Shown here one piece after another: positions 55,561 to 64,000 of a stretch of 64,000 nucleotides of DNA (position 1 is its first letter; every line of letters starts with the position of its first letter). A program made the position numbers and the translations under genes. The DNA comes from Neonectria sp. B-13. Its lineage: Eukaryota > Ascomycota > Sordariomycetes > Hypocreales > Nectriaceae. The notes beneath the pieces are model-generated. The model saw only the letters and a list, made by a program, of their open reading frames with translations. It searched no databases and was not told where the DNA came from. The stretch covers positions 310,001-374,000 of the forward strand of contig NOKP01000021.1 in the NCBI GenBank assembly GCA_002682825.1, given 5' to 3'.

Positions 55561-56363
55561 TTCATCGGCTCGTGAACATTTTGCTGCATATTCAGTTCAC
55601 CTTGCACCTGGAGTTAGTTTGACACACGCAATACTCCTCATGTAACGCCGACAACAGCAGTGTCATGCCAAACGGTTTGTAGATATTTATTGTAATAAGA
55701 GCAAGGTGTTCCTGCCAATGACAAAGAAGATTGAAGATCGGGTCAAAAGTTCGCAGCCGTGTATCACTTACATGCTATTGTACTACGCGTTAACGGTGTG
55801 CACATTCCATTTTGCCGTAGCATGCGATATTATCAATGACCGCTAGACCAAAGTAAGGCATCCTACATTTGGTAAGGTCCTACCTCCTATAATTGGGGGT
55901 CTCCCACCAACAGATACCATCTTCGAGTTGCAACAGAGGTCCCCATTGTTTGTGCGACGTCTTTCTAGGGGGCCATCTAGCCCCAAATTCCAGCTATCTG
56001 GCTTAGAGGAGAGAGAGATAGCTGTCCAGACATGTCTAATGTACATATCTGCTGAGTTTCTCACAAATATACCGATTGTTCCGGTGAGGAAATGCAGAAA
56101 CCTATCATGGTCGGCCATCAGTATTGTGTGGCTTTAATAAGCCTGACAGTATATAAGTAATGGGCTTAGCAAGGCACTCCGTCGCCTTAGTGATGATTAT
56201 TAATCGGGTATACCAGCCTCGTTCTATCACGTCATCCACGTCAAAAGTCCACGGCCTACCACTTTCAGCAAAAGTGATCGTAAACTCGACACTCTTCCTT
56301 TTACAACTATCATCAACCGGTATCTTTTTCCCAACACCGAACATTTTGGACACGTTATCCAAT
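55561..56363. other. intergenic, promoter of the NmrA-like gene
   Basis: 803 bp. TATATAA at 56150-56156, about 208 bp upstream of the ATG. The frame upstream of that ATG is open back to 56160 but has no support as coding. No other gene. Confidence 0.4.
56150..56156 (+). promoter_or_regulatory. TATA box of the NmrA-like gene
   Basis: TATATAA about 208 bp upstream of the ATG at 56364. Confidence 0.4.
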
Positions 56364-57305
56364 ATGATTAGAATTGGTATTTTCCCGGCATCTGGAGCTC
56401 TGGGTACAAGCACGTTTACCCCTCTTCTGTCTGATTTTCCCAATGATAAAGTTACACTTGTCAATCGATTCCCCGAGAAGATCCCCAAAACGTACCTGGA
56501 TAACGGCGTCACCACGCGTCAAGCTTCTTATGAATCCAGCCCTGAAGAGCTCGAGGCCACGTTTTCTGGAATCGAGACACTGTTCCTTATCAGCTATCCG
56601 AGCCACGTTCATCAGTATCGAACAAAGCTCCAGATCAAAGCAATTGAGGCAGCGCACAGGGCTGGTGTTAAGCATATCTTCTACTCCTCCCTGGGCTTTG
56701 CCTCAATCGACAGGGATACGACAAAAGCGGAGGTAATGGGAGCTCATCTTGACAGCGAGGCTTATTTGAAGGAGGTTGCTCGCAAAGACCCGAGCTTCTC
56801 TTGGACAAGCATCCGCGAAGGGATTTACAGCGACTCTTTCCCGATTTACACGGCCTTCTTTGACCTGAAGAACCCGGTATCGACGATAACTATTCCTCAT
56901 GATGGTAGCGGGCCTGGCATCAGCTGGGTCAAGCGAGACGAGTTGGGAGAAGCAACCGCGCGCTTGATTGCTTCATATGCAAGAGACCCATCGTCTTTCA
57001 AGTACACGAATCAGATCGTCACCTTAACAGGCCCCAAAGCATGGTCACTAGCCGAAACCGTTCAAGTCTTGTCTCGCGTAACGGGCAAGCAAGTTCGGAT
57101 CCAACAAGCTAGTGTTGATGAGTATTCAAAACTGCCACAGGTGTTGGAGAAGTTTGGGTCCGAAGAATTGGCCACGACATGGGCCACAGCATGGGAGGCC
57201 ATTCGGGATGGGGAGACGGAAGGAACTACTGGAACAATGAGGGAAATCCTCGGCCGGGACCCTGAAGACTTTGAGAAAACCATTGTGGATTTGGCTAGGA
57301 ATTAG
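56364..57305 (+). CDS. NmrA-like NAD(P)-binding protein, 313 aa
   Basis: Single exon of 313 residues. I chose the ATG at 56364 because the Rossmann strand starts there: IRIGIFPASGALGTSTFTPLL, a G-x2-G-x2-G-like turn without long N-terminal extension. The same frame has ATG at 56160, which would add 68 residues of unlike composition. Other atypical-SDR features: SGIETLFLISYPS, AGVKHIFYSSLGFA, FSWTSIREGIYSDSF and ITIPHDGSGPGISWVKRDELGEATARLI. NmrA-like proteins act as redox sensors or as quinone/isoflavone-type reductases. No active-site Tyr-x3-Lys is needed in this group. No linked pathway. Confidence 0.85.
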   Translation: MIRIGIFPASGALGTSTFTPLLSDFPNDKVTLVNRFPEKIPKTYLDNGVTTRQASYESSPEELEATFSGIETLFLISYPSHVHQYRTKLQIKAIEAAHRAGVKHIFYSSLGFASIDRDTTKAEVMGAHLDSEAYLKEVARKDPSFSWTSIREGIYSDSFPIYTAFFDLKNPVSTITIPHDGSGPGISWVKRDELGEATARLIASYARDPSSFKYTNQIVTLTGPKAWSLAETVQVLSRVTGKQVRIQQASVDEYSKLPQVLEKFGSEELATTWATAWEAIRDGETEGTTGTMREILGRDPEDFEKTIVDLARN

Positions 57306-58032
57306 TCAGTGCTTTATAAGGCATTACTAAAGAATGAAATCTGAATTGCCTCTAGCCTTTGCTCCACAGTCAAATCCAAGATTTAAGTTGCTTAAAAACT
57401 TCTGTTGCACAACGAATGGCTTGGTTCTGGCGTCCGAGTCAATGGGATCGATCTATCGATGACATTTGGAAGATACAAACTTTCGGCCGTCTAAGTTCTC
57501 CATGCCGGGATAGCCTGCGTCCGTTGCAGGGTCTTCGCTTATAGATGCTGTGAGCTGCTTGCGCGTGCCGATACCCGCAGGTAGGGCGCTCATGTAGCCA
57601 TTGGATGTTATTGAGCGCATGTACCGCGATGTCATCCGCTACTCACAGGCAGAGCAGCTATCCCGAAATGTCACACACCGACATGCGAACCGTCGGGACC
57701 TCGCGCCGGAAATTTCGGGATTTGTTGAGCTCTAGTTCGCTAATACATCATTATACCCTCGGAATATCTCACAGCAGAGCGATCAACCTGTTGTGGTATT
57801 TGTATGACTTTTTGGCAGGTGTTGTAACACCAACTCTGGTTCGGTGAACACATTAAGGACCTTGCCTTGTTTTACAGCATGACCTTTGCCGCCATTACGG
57901 TGCTATGGCCCGTGAAATATGAATGACCGGGTTTTAGGGTAGAATTCCGACTCAATTACTCAATTGCTTGTTATTTCAACACGGAAGAAGCTACGTCTGC
58001 TCAAATATAACAAGAACAGAGCCTGGCCATAC
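57306..58032. other. AT-rich flank of the repeat region
   Basis: 727 bp after the NmrA-like gene. No gene recognised. The last bases lead into the left 14-bp direct repeat of the nested element. Confidence 0.35.
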
Positions 58033-59013
58033 ATAGTCAGATATTCCACTGTTGAAACTACTGTTTGGACTACTGTTTGGACTACTGTTTCTGCTTATCC
58101 GCGATTGCGCTGAACAGTCACGTGTTTCCTTTGCTTGAGCTTAACGGGGGGATAGATCTTTGGATTTTGAACCTAATTATTGACTTTTGCCCCCTCCAGC
58201 TTCCTAGAACTCCCTCCACCAAATCCCTCCACACAGCTTCATGGCCAATGTTAGAGATGACCATAGGATTCTCTCGCTTTCCAATGCATCACTCCTTCGG
58301 TTGTAGATTGGTTAGTATAGCATCGCTTATTAGCTGTATAACCTATAAGACATAGTCATTGTGCTCTAGACTATCAATGAACCTCTTCTCTACATTAGTA
58401 GTATTACTATTCCTTTCTAGCTTTAAAGCTAGCCCCTCTAGAAAGACCTATTCTATTGTAATCCATTAGGCTATTACTCTATTAAGCTAGATTCCATCTT
58501 ATAGTAGGATATAATAACCAAAGCACTGTTGAAACTACTGTTTGGACCACTGTTTCTGCTTATCCGCGATTGCGCTGAATCACGTGTTTCCTTTGCTTGA
58601 GCTTAACGGGGGGATAGATCTTTGGATTTTGAACCTAATTATTGACTTTTGCCCCCTCCATCCGCTGACGCTAGGAACGACCATCAGGCTTCCTAGAACT
58701 CCCTCCGCCAAATCCCTCCATGCTTCGTGGCCGATGTTAGAGATGACCACAGCAGGATTCCCTCGGTTTCCAATGCATCACTCCTTCAGCTGCAGGTTGG
58801 TTAGAACAACGTCACCTATCAACTGCATGATCCATAAGGCACAGATAGGGTCATACAGCTTCTCAAGGAACTCCTTCTCTATAGTAGTAATATTACTGTT
58901 CCTTTCTAGCTTTAGAGCTAGCCTCTCTAGAAAAAGCTATTCTATTGCAATCCATTGGGCAGTTGCTATATTAAGCTTTATTTCCTCTTGTAGTAGAATA
59001 TTATAGCTAAAGA

Positions 59014-59183
59014 TGTAAGAGTTGGGGTGACGTACCCAACCTTCAATAGACCAATCAGCCGTTAGACCAAAAGATCAACCAATTCAAGTAAGCTAGCGTT
59101 ACCCGAATCGCGCCACACAACTGGTTATAAGGCAGAGCGCCGAGCGCTCGGCCCCTGGCCGGCCTCTAACGCATCTCCTTACA
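59014..59183. mobile_element. 170-bp solo LTR
   Basis: Begins TGTAAGAGTTGGGG and ends GCATCTCCTTACA, so TG..CA with a 6-bp perfect terminal inversion (TGTAAG/CTTACA). Flanked by the 5-bp direct repeat AAAGA at 59009-59013 and 59184-59188. It contains TTATAAGG and is GC-richer than its surroundings. Confidence 0.75.
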
Positions 59184-59511
59184 AAAGATTGCTAATTGGA
59201 CTAACTCCTTAGGTCTAAAGTAGTTAATTATAGGCTATTTTATATGCCCTAGGCTAGACTTTTAAGCTATAATTTATAGTATAGAAATAAGGCTTGGATA
59301 TTCTTTTAATTCAATATATAGATCATATGAGAGCCTATGTATATAGCTTGGCAAGGGCTCATTGGGCTATAGTGCGATTTAAACAGCAGTTATCTTGTGC
59401 GATTAGTAGTATGGTTATTGTATTGTTTAGAAGGTTAGATAGAATGCGAAGAGGTAACCTAGAAAGCATAGAGCCTTATAGGCTGGGCTTTTATCCTAAG
59501 GGGTTTTAGCC

Positions 59512-59591
59512 TTTTCTAAGGTCTAGCTTTTCTAAGATCTAGCTTTTCTAAGATCTAGCTTTTCTAAGATCTAGCTTTTCTAAGATCTAGC
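59512..59591 (+). repeat. 16-bp minisatellite, 5 copies (inner copy)
   Basis: TTTTCTAAGATCTAGC repeated from 59512 in steps of 16; the first unit has G for A. Confidence 0.9.
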
Positions 59592-60121
59592 TTTTCTAGC
59601 TGATTGGGGCAGTAAAACTTATACCTTAACTTTATAGCAGAAACTTTTATCTCCTTAAGTCATTATTGCCTTAGGCTTAGGTATTAAGCCTATTATACTG
59701 TTGTTTTTTCTATTTTCTTTTATACTGTTTAACCTTTAGCCTCTTCTCTAGGTGTATGCTACTAAGGACTATTATATCTAAATAATAACCAAAGACTGCT
59801 AACTGGACTAATTCTTTAGCCTTAGGGCATTGATCAGTTTTGACCTCTTTCATATCTTATAGATTAGACTTTTGAACTGCAATTTATAGCTTAGAAATAA
59901 GACTTAAATCTACTTAAAATAGGCTATATAGATTATATAAGAGCCTGTGGGTGTAGCTTGGTGAGGGCTCGCTGGGCTGTAGTACAATTCAGAAGGCAGT
60001 CATCTTGTGTGATTGGTCGTATGGTCGTTGTATTGTGTGGAAGGTTGGATGGAATGCAAAGAGCCTGGAAAGCGCAGAGGTTACCTTGTAGGCTGGGCTT
60101 TTATCCCAAGGGATTTTAGCC

Positions 60122-60169
60122 TTTTCTAAGGTCTAGCTTTTCTAAGATCTAGCTTTTCCAAGATCTAGC
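60122..60169 (+). repeat. 16-bp minisatellite, 3 copies (outer copy)
   Basis: The same 16-bp unit as at 59512, three copies from 60122, the third with one C for T. Confidence 0.9.
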
Positions 60170-60374
60170 TTTTCCAGCTGATTAAGGCAGTAAAACTTAT
60201 ATCTTAACTTTATAGTAGAAACTTTTATCTTCTTAAGTTATTATTGCCTTAGGCTTAGGTATTAAGCCTATTATACTATTATTTTTTTCTGTTTTCTTTT
60301 ATACTGTTTAACCTTTAGCCCCTTCTCTAGGTGTGTGCTACCAAGGACTATTATATCTAAATAGTCAGATATTC

Positions 60375-61185
60375 AATCACCAGAAGAAAACCCTTTTTCA
60401 ATATTCTTCCAGAGGGTCTGACCATTCGCAGACAGATTACAGAGCCACCGTGTTACGGTCGTCTTTGTGGATTGAAGCTCGTGGGTCTCGTCAAGGAATA
60501 ATACGGCCACGGAGACTAGCATCGCGTCGTGTGAAAGCCAGTGTTCAACATCCATATCATCCCATACAGTTGATTTATAGTTTTCTTCCTGCATCTCTTG
60601 AGTACGCCCATTTTCGTACAGGACAGTACCTCGAAGGAATCAGCTGCACATGAACGAGGAAACGAGTTAGATGAGTGAAACTAAGCATGTTTTCGGGATA
60701 TAAAACTTGCAGCCTACCCAATTCTATACTGTGTTTTCTTCATAGTTTAATGATGATTTTATATACAGTACGTTTCTCCTTTTTATTTAAATAGAGTTTT
60801 AATTTAAACCTTTTTAACTACTATTGAAACATTCAAATATTAGAGAATTATATTAGTTTAGTCTTTACCTAGCCCTTTTCTTAACTACCACGACAACAGC
60901 CCTGTTACGGCTCTGATCATCCTTAATTACGATCACATACTTTGCCCCGTATTATGATCAATTTCTCTGTGCCAGAACACACAGCAATTCCTGCCGTTAG
61001 ACCGATTTGACCCGGTCACGTGTCCTCTTAGATTCCTGAGTCAGCACACCCATCAGATTAGTTACTTTGTGGCATTTAGTTACGGAGTAAGCGAACCACA
61101 CATCCGAGGTGCGCGTCGCTCTTTAATACGCGCTATCTTCTCTACTGCAACAGCCTATTTCAACTTGCGTTACTCGGTTTTTACA
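60375..61185. other. AT-rich region with a possible gene relic
   Basis: 811 bp from the right direct repeat to the F-box-like gene. On the minus strand, 60373-60594 reads as a protein-like segment (WDDMDVEHWLSH..., then TRWLCNLSANGQTLW). It has no recognised family and no continuation, so it may be a relic of the gene hit by the outer insertion. Confidence 0.3.
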
Positions 61186-62253
61186 ATGCTACTTCTACGA
61201 TTGCCTCCCGAGACGCTAAAACAAATCTTTGATCATGTTGACTCGTCTTTTTTCCGCGAGGATTTAGGCCGCCTCACAGTCTGCAAGCAGTGGCTTGAAT
61301 TCGCTCGTCCTGCGTGCTTCAAGTGCATCACACTTTCTAAAGAGACCCTGCGAATTTTAATCTCCTCCGGGGGTACGAAAACGCTATCTCCACTCAAAGA
61401 CAGCTTGGAAACCCTAGACCTTAAACTAAGGGGATATCAAGCCTGTATCTCCACATTCCATCTTCAAGAATGTGCGCAGGCATCGAATGCTTTGCAGGCG
61501 ACTGCCCCGAATGAGGCTCCCAGAGACAATCCGGTCAACACTTGGAGAAATGTCCTAGATAATGACCTCGCCCAGCTTGCAATTATAGCCCAACAATCTC
61601 GCAAGTTGCGTATCTTACGCATACAAGCCTGGAGTTCTTCCTCTCCTGAGCCCCTCGACAGTCCCCGGGATTATCTCTCAATACCCACGATGCAAGCCTT
61701 ACTCTCGGTGGAGAACCTAAGCGTTCTAGTGCTGGACATATCTGTCAGCTTTCTGATTTCACCAGGAGAGCGAGGAGATGGCGGTCATATTTGTCCAGCT
61801 ATTGGTGCCCTTCTTAGTACCCTCAGAACCCTTCACCTACGCATGCGCAGCATCTGCCCCGATGTTTTGAAACCCCGAGACCCTAATGACAGTCTACGCT
61901 TGAGTGTGATGGTCATCAACCTGAGTCTTACTACGGACCTACCGGGGATAACGTCGGCGGCTCACTCTAAACGATGCGGTCCCCTGGGCGGAGGATTGCT
62001 TCAACTGAAAGCGGACATACAGGAGCAGGCAGAAACTCTCGCAGCCCGAATGTCGTCTCCTAAAATCATGCGGATCCTGACTCATTCCCTTCCGCAATTC
62101 AAAACACAGTCACTGGACGTCTTAACTGGCAAGACCATGATACTGGACGACGATATGGCTTGGGATGAAGATGGGAAGACTGTTCAGGAGGACTCAGAGC
62201 CGGAATCCGACTTTCTAGATGATGACTTTTCTGATACTTTCTTCGATGTATAG
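61186..62253 (+). CDS. F-box-like protein, 355 aa
   Basis: Single exon. The ATG at 61186 is chosen because the F-box-like motif starts there: MLLLRLPPETLKQIFDHVD then LGRLTVCKQWLEFARP. The frame is open further upstream but without another supported ATG. The middle resembles weak leucine-rich segments (LETLDLKLRGYQA, LRILRIQAW, LSVLVLDISVSFLI, LRTLHLRMRS). The C-terminus is acidic (DSEPESDFLDDDF). It may be a substrate adaptor of an SCF ligase. It lies in repeat-rich sequence, is AT-richer than genes to the left, and could be lineage-specific. Confidence 0.65.
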   Translation: MLLLRLPPETLKQIFDHVDSSFFREDLGRLTVCKQWLEFARPACFKCITLSKETLRILISSGGTKTLSPLKDSLETLDLKLRGYQACISTFHLQECAQASNALQATAPNEAPRDNPVNTWRNVLDNDLAQLAIIAQQSRKLRILRIQAWSSSSPEPLDSPRDYLSIPTMQALLSVENLSVLVLDISVSFLISPGERGDGGHICPAIGALLSTLRTLHLRMRSICPDVLKPRDPNDSLRLSVMVINLSLTTDLPGITSAAHSKRCGPLGGGLLQLKADIQEQAETLAARMSSPKIMRILTHSLPQFKTQSLDVLTGKTMILDDDMAWDEDGKTVQEDSEPESDFLDDDFSDTFFDV

Positions 62254-63052
62254 TTTTATTATAATAGTATAACTAACCTTTTAATAATAGATTAAGAAAG
62301 GCGAGTAAAAAGTCAATGCTTATGCAAAGAAATATATCATATTAAATTAAATGCAAATCTATGAGTTTCTTTCTTCAAGGCTTTATGGTCACATGCCGTG
62401 GTCCACTTAACACATATCAACTCAGTCGCTCTTTAAAGCCATGCAAAACATTTCCATAAGATTCAAGTTTCATGACCGAGTTCTCCCCGATGAGAACGTT
62501 TATGATGAAACACAGTCACGAGATTGCTTGTTGCCCCATACGTGACAAATGTTAGACATTCTCGTTGAGCGTGGTGCGATCCGAGTTTTGAGAGCCTAAT
62601 TAGACCAGACCGTTCATTTAGTCAGAATTCGAACCATACCGACACGGAATCGTATCTGAGATTCATTAAGGGGTAGAGAAGTTGAGACGAGCAGGACACT
62701 TCGGTCAATTAATCCTTTCAGAGTAGAGAAGAGATAGAAAGAACGCTTGGCAAGAGGATAATAGTTTGCAACAGAAAATACCTATTGGCATACGTACAAG
62801 TTTAAGCACTGATATTTCAACAATAGAATAGGACAAGGCATTGGTCCTCCCATCTGAGACCGGCTGTATCTTCATAAGTCATAATGAACAAATTAGAAAT
62901 AAGTAAGCGAGATTCTCCTAGATGAGTGTTTCATTATTATCGCCTTGTCTTGAGTAGCCATAGCGGTTGCATGATACTCATCAGGAAGCTAAATGGTATT
63001 CTTCATATCCTTCCTCAGCGAAGCCTGGGATAAAAGAGAACACATAGACAAG
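62254..63052. other. intergenic, no gene seen
   Basis: 799 bp, AT-rich, between the F-box-like gene and the WD40 remnant, which converge here. Confidence 0.35.
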
Positions 63053-63807
63053 TCAATGAAAGAGAAGGCGAAAAGGTAGAAAATGAATCGAGGACCAAAA
63101 CCCCTCTGTCAGTCTCAATGTATCGACCACAGCTGGAGAAGTAGACTTGCCAACCAGTACATAGGCTTCGAGTAAACGTCGGGCAGACTTGGTTTCCGAG
63201 TCCCAGAATCCGACAGTCTCGTCGGCTGAGCTAGATCCCACCAGCCGGTTGTTTGGCGAGAATGCGACAGAGTTGATCTGAACCGCGGCGCACTTGATTA
63301 TGCCATGCGCAGCTCCTGTTTTGCCCCAGAGTCTGATTATGGCGTCGTCTGAGCAAGACACAACGTGTTCGCCACCTGATGAGAATGCGATGGAGTTGAC
63401 CGCGCCTGAGTTGCTTCTGAGCGTTCTATATACCGCTTGTGTTGCGAGGTCCCAAAGAAGTATTGCCGAATCCGCGGAGCACGATGCCATCAAGAGATTG
63501 TCTGCTGAGAAGGTAACATGAGTGACTGCGCCCGAATGGCCTTCAAGCGAGCCAATGCCGCTCCCGTCACTCCATCCCAAAGCCTGGTTGTGGTGTCAGT
63601 AGAACATGAAGCGAGCAGCGGTCCGTCTGATAAAAAGAATACGAGAGGGACATTTTCCGAATGGACTTCAAGGCGAAGTGACTCTCCTTTTGCTGCGTTC
63701 CATAGTCTCACAGTCCTGTAAGTCGCGGCAGACGCGACTAGATGATTATCCGGCGAGAACGCGAGGTGATTGATACCAATATACTCAGAGACGAAACGCA
63801 AGCACAC
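63053..63807 (-). pseudogene. frameshifted WD40 remnant of a NACHT/NWD-type gene
   Basis: Five WD40-like repeats are readable on the minus strand, but in two frames. Frame 1 (63807 to about 63550): INHLAFSPDNHLVAS, TVRLWNAAKGE, then LLASCSTDTTTRLWDGVTG. Frame 2 (about 63545 to 63053): LEGHSGAVTHVTFSADN, LLWDLATQAV, VNSIAFSSGGEHVVSCSDD and VNSVAFSPNN-like repeats, ending in stop at 63053. A one-base change between 63547 and 63556 separates them. This is the C-terminal propeller of fungal NLR-like (NACHT-WD40) proteins. The sequence upstream (63808-64000) is not WD40 and contains stops and repeats, so the gene is broken at both places. Confidence 0.72.
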
Positions 63808-64000
63808 TAAAAGCCACTTCTATTTCTAGAGCTGAGCTCCTACTGCTCCAATCTCAGCTGTTGCTGAGCTTGGGCTGAGGATTCTGGAGCTGGGTTAAGC
63901 TGGGCTTGGGCTAAGGATCCTAAAGCTCTCAACACCTAAGTCGGCAGACCCCTTCTATCTCTGCTAGCAGCCCGAGCAGCCCTCTGGGATTCTTCTCAAC
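63808..64000. repeat. low-complexity sequence next to the WD40 remnant, with a 24-bp direct repeat
   Basis: GCTTGGGCTGAGGATTCTGG.. at 63868-63891 and GCTTGGGCTAAGGATCCTAA.. at 63904-63927 match at 20 of 24 positions; all four differences are transitions. The stretch is rich in AGCT/CAGC words. It may be the end of a mobile element that interrupts the gene. Confidence 0.5.

Larger units (their letters stand above)
58524..59781. mobile_element. inner copy of the repeat family
   Basis: 1,258 bp, or about 1,083 bp without the solo LTR and its 5-bp duplication. When the LTR is removed, the sequence around 59008/59189 aligns with the outer copy read across its own interruption (58523/59795). This confirms both insertion points. 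Confidence 0.8.
58033..60374. mobile_element. nested insertion of two copies of a non-autonomous repeat family plus a solo LTR
   Basis: The outer copy (58047-58523 plus 59795-60360, about 1,043 bp) is flanked by ATAGTCAGATATTC at 58033-58046 and 60361-60374. It is interrupted by an inner copy at 58524-59781, flanked by ATAATAACCAAAG at 58511-58523 and 59782-59794. Both copies start CACTGTTGAAACTACTG and end GACTATTATATCTAA, so the ends are defined twice. There are no terminal inverted repeats. Target duplications of 13-14 bp with variable length and no inverted ends fit target-primed retrotransposition (LINE or SINE-like), but no coding capacity or clear poly(A) tail is seen. The copies differ mainly by C:G to T:A changes. 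Confidence 0.8.

Noticed and set aside
58047..60360. Possible CRISPR-like array from the repeated 16-bp units
   Set aside because: Units are contiguous without spacers and lie in a eukaryotic mobile element.
1..64000. tRNA, rRNA and other structured RNA genes
   Set aside because: I looked for the T-loop and A-box words typical of tRNAs and found no convincing pair; a covariance-model scan would be decisive.

Overview
The window is a piece of nuclear genome from a filamentous ascomycete, most likely a sordariomycete and probably close to Hypocreales. The evidence is short introns (about 47-83 nt) with GT..AG ends and CTAAC-type branch points, a fungal gene set (Zn2Cys6 and bZIP regulators, a 2EXR protein, a DUF3716 protein, a Pth11-like rhodopsin-domain protein, a NACHT/WD40-type remnant), about 60 % GC in coding DNA, and AT-rich repeats with RIP-like C:G to T:A changes. 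No PKS, NRPS, CRISPR, rRNA or tRNA gene was seen. Exon joins were made by eye from splice signals and reading frame, without RNA data.

Layout. 0-24 kb is mostly conserved chromosomal sequence: the 3' part of an unknown gene, a small unknown gene, a DUF3716 protein, a convergent aldo-keto reductase / D-amino-acid oxidase pair, a 2EXR protein divergent from a Cys-rich metallothionein, RCC1 (Ran GEF) convergent with YIP1, two small unknown genes, an FMO, a RidA-like protein and a TRF4/5-type poly(A) polymerase. 24-29.5 kb holds a nine-exon MFS sugar transporter, a GH16 enzyme with no signal peptide and a 70-residue small protein. From 29.6 to 43.4 kb six consecutive genes lie on the minus strand: Zn2Cys6 regulator, class V PLP enzyme, GT8 glycosyltransferase, bZIP regulator, SDR and GMC oxidoreductase. 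This looks like a small accessory metabolic block without a classical backbone enzyme. A rhodopsin-domain membrane protein and an Fcy2-type permease follow on the plus strand, then a DUF7703 seven-helix protein, a secreted lactonohydrolase and an NmrA-like protein.

From 57.3 kb to the end the sequence turns AT-rich and repeat-laden. Its centre is a 2.3 kb nested insertion: one copy of a roughly 1.05 kb repeat family, flanked by a 14-bp direct repeat, is interrupted by a second copy flanked by a 13-bp direct repeat, and that copy is interrupted by a 170-bp TG..CA solo LTR with a 5-bp target duplication. An F-box-like gene and a frameshifted WD40 remnant of an NLR-like gene follow.

The most unusual signals are this nested element, an array of six CGGAGAC-type motifs upstream of the PLP enzyme beside a Zn2Cys6 regulator, and several small motif arrays in promoters.
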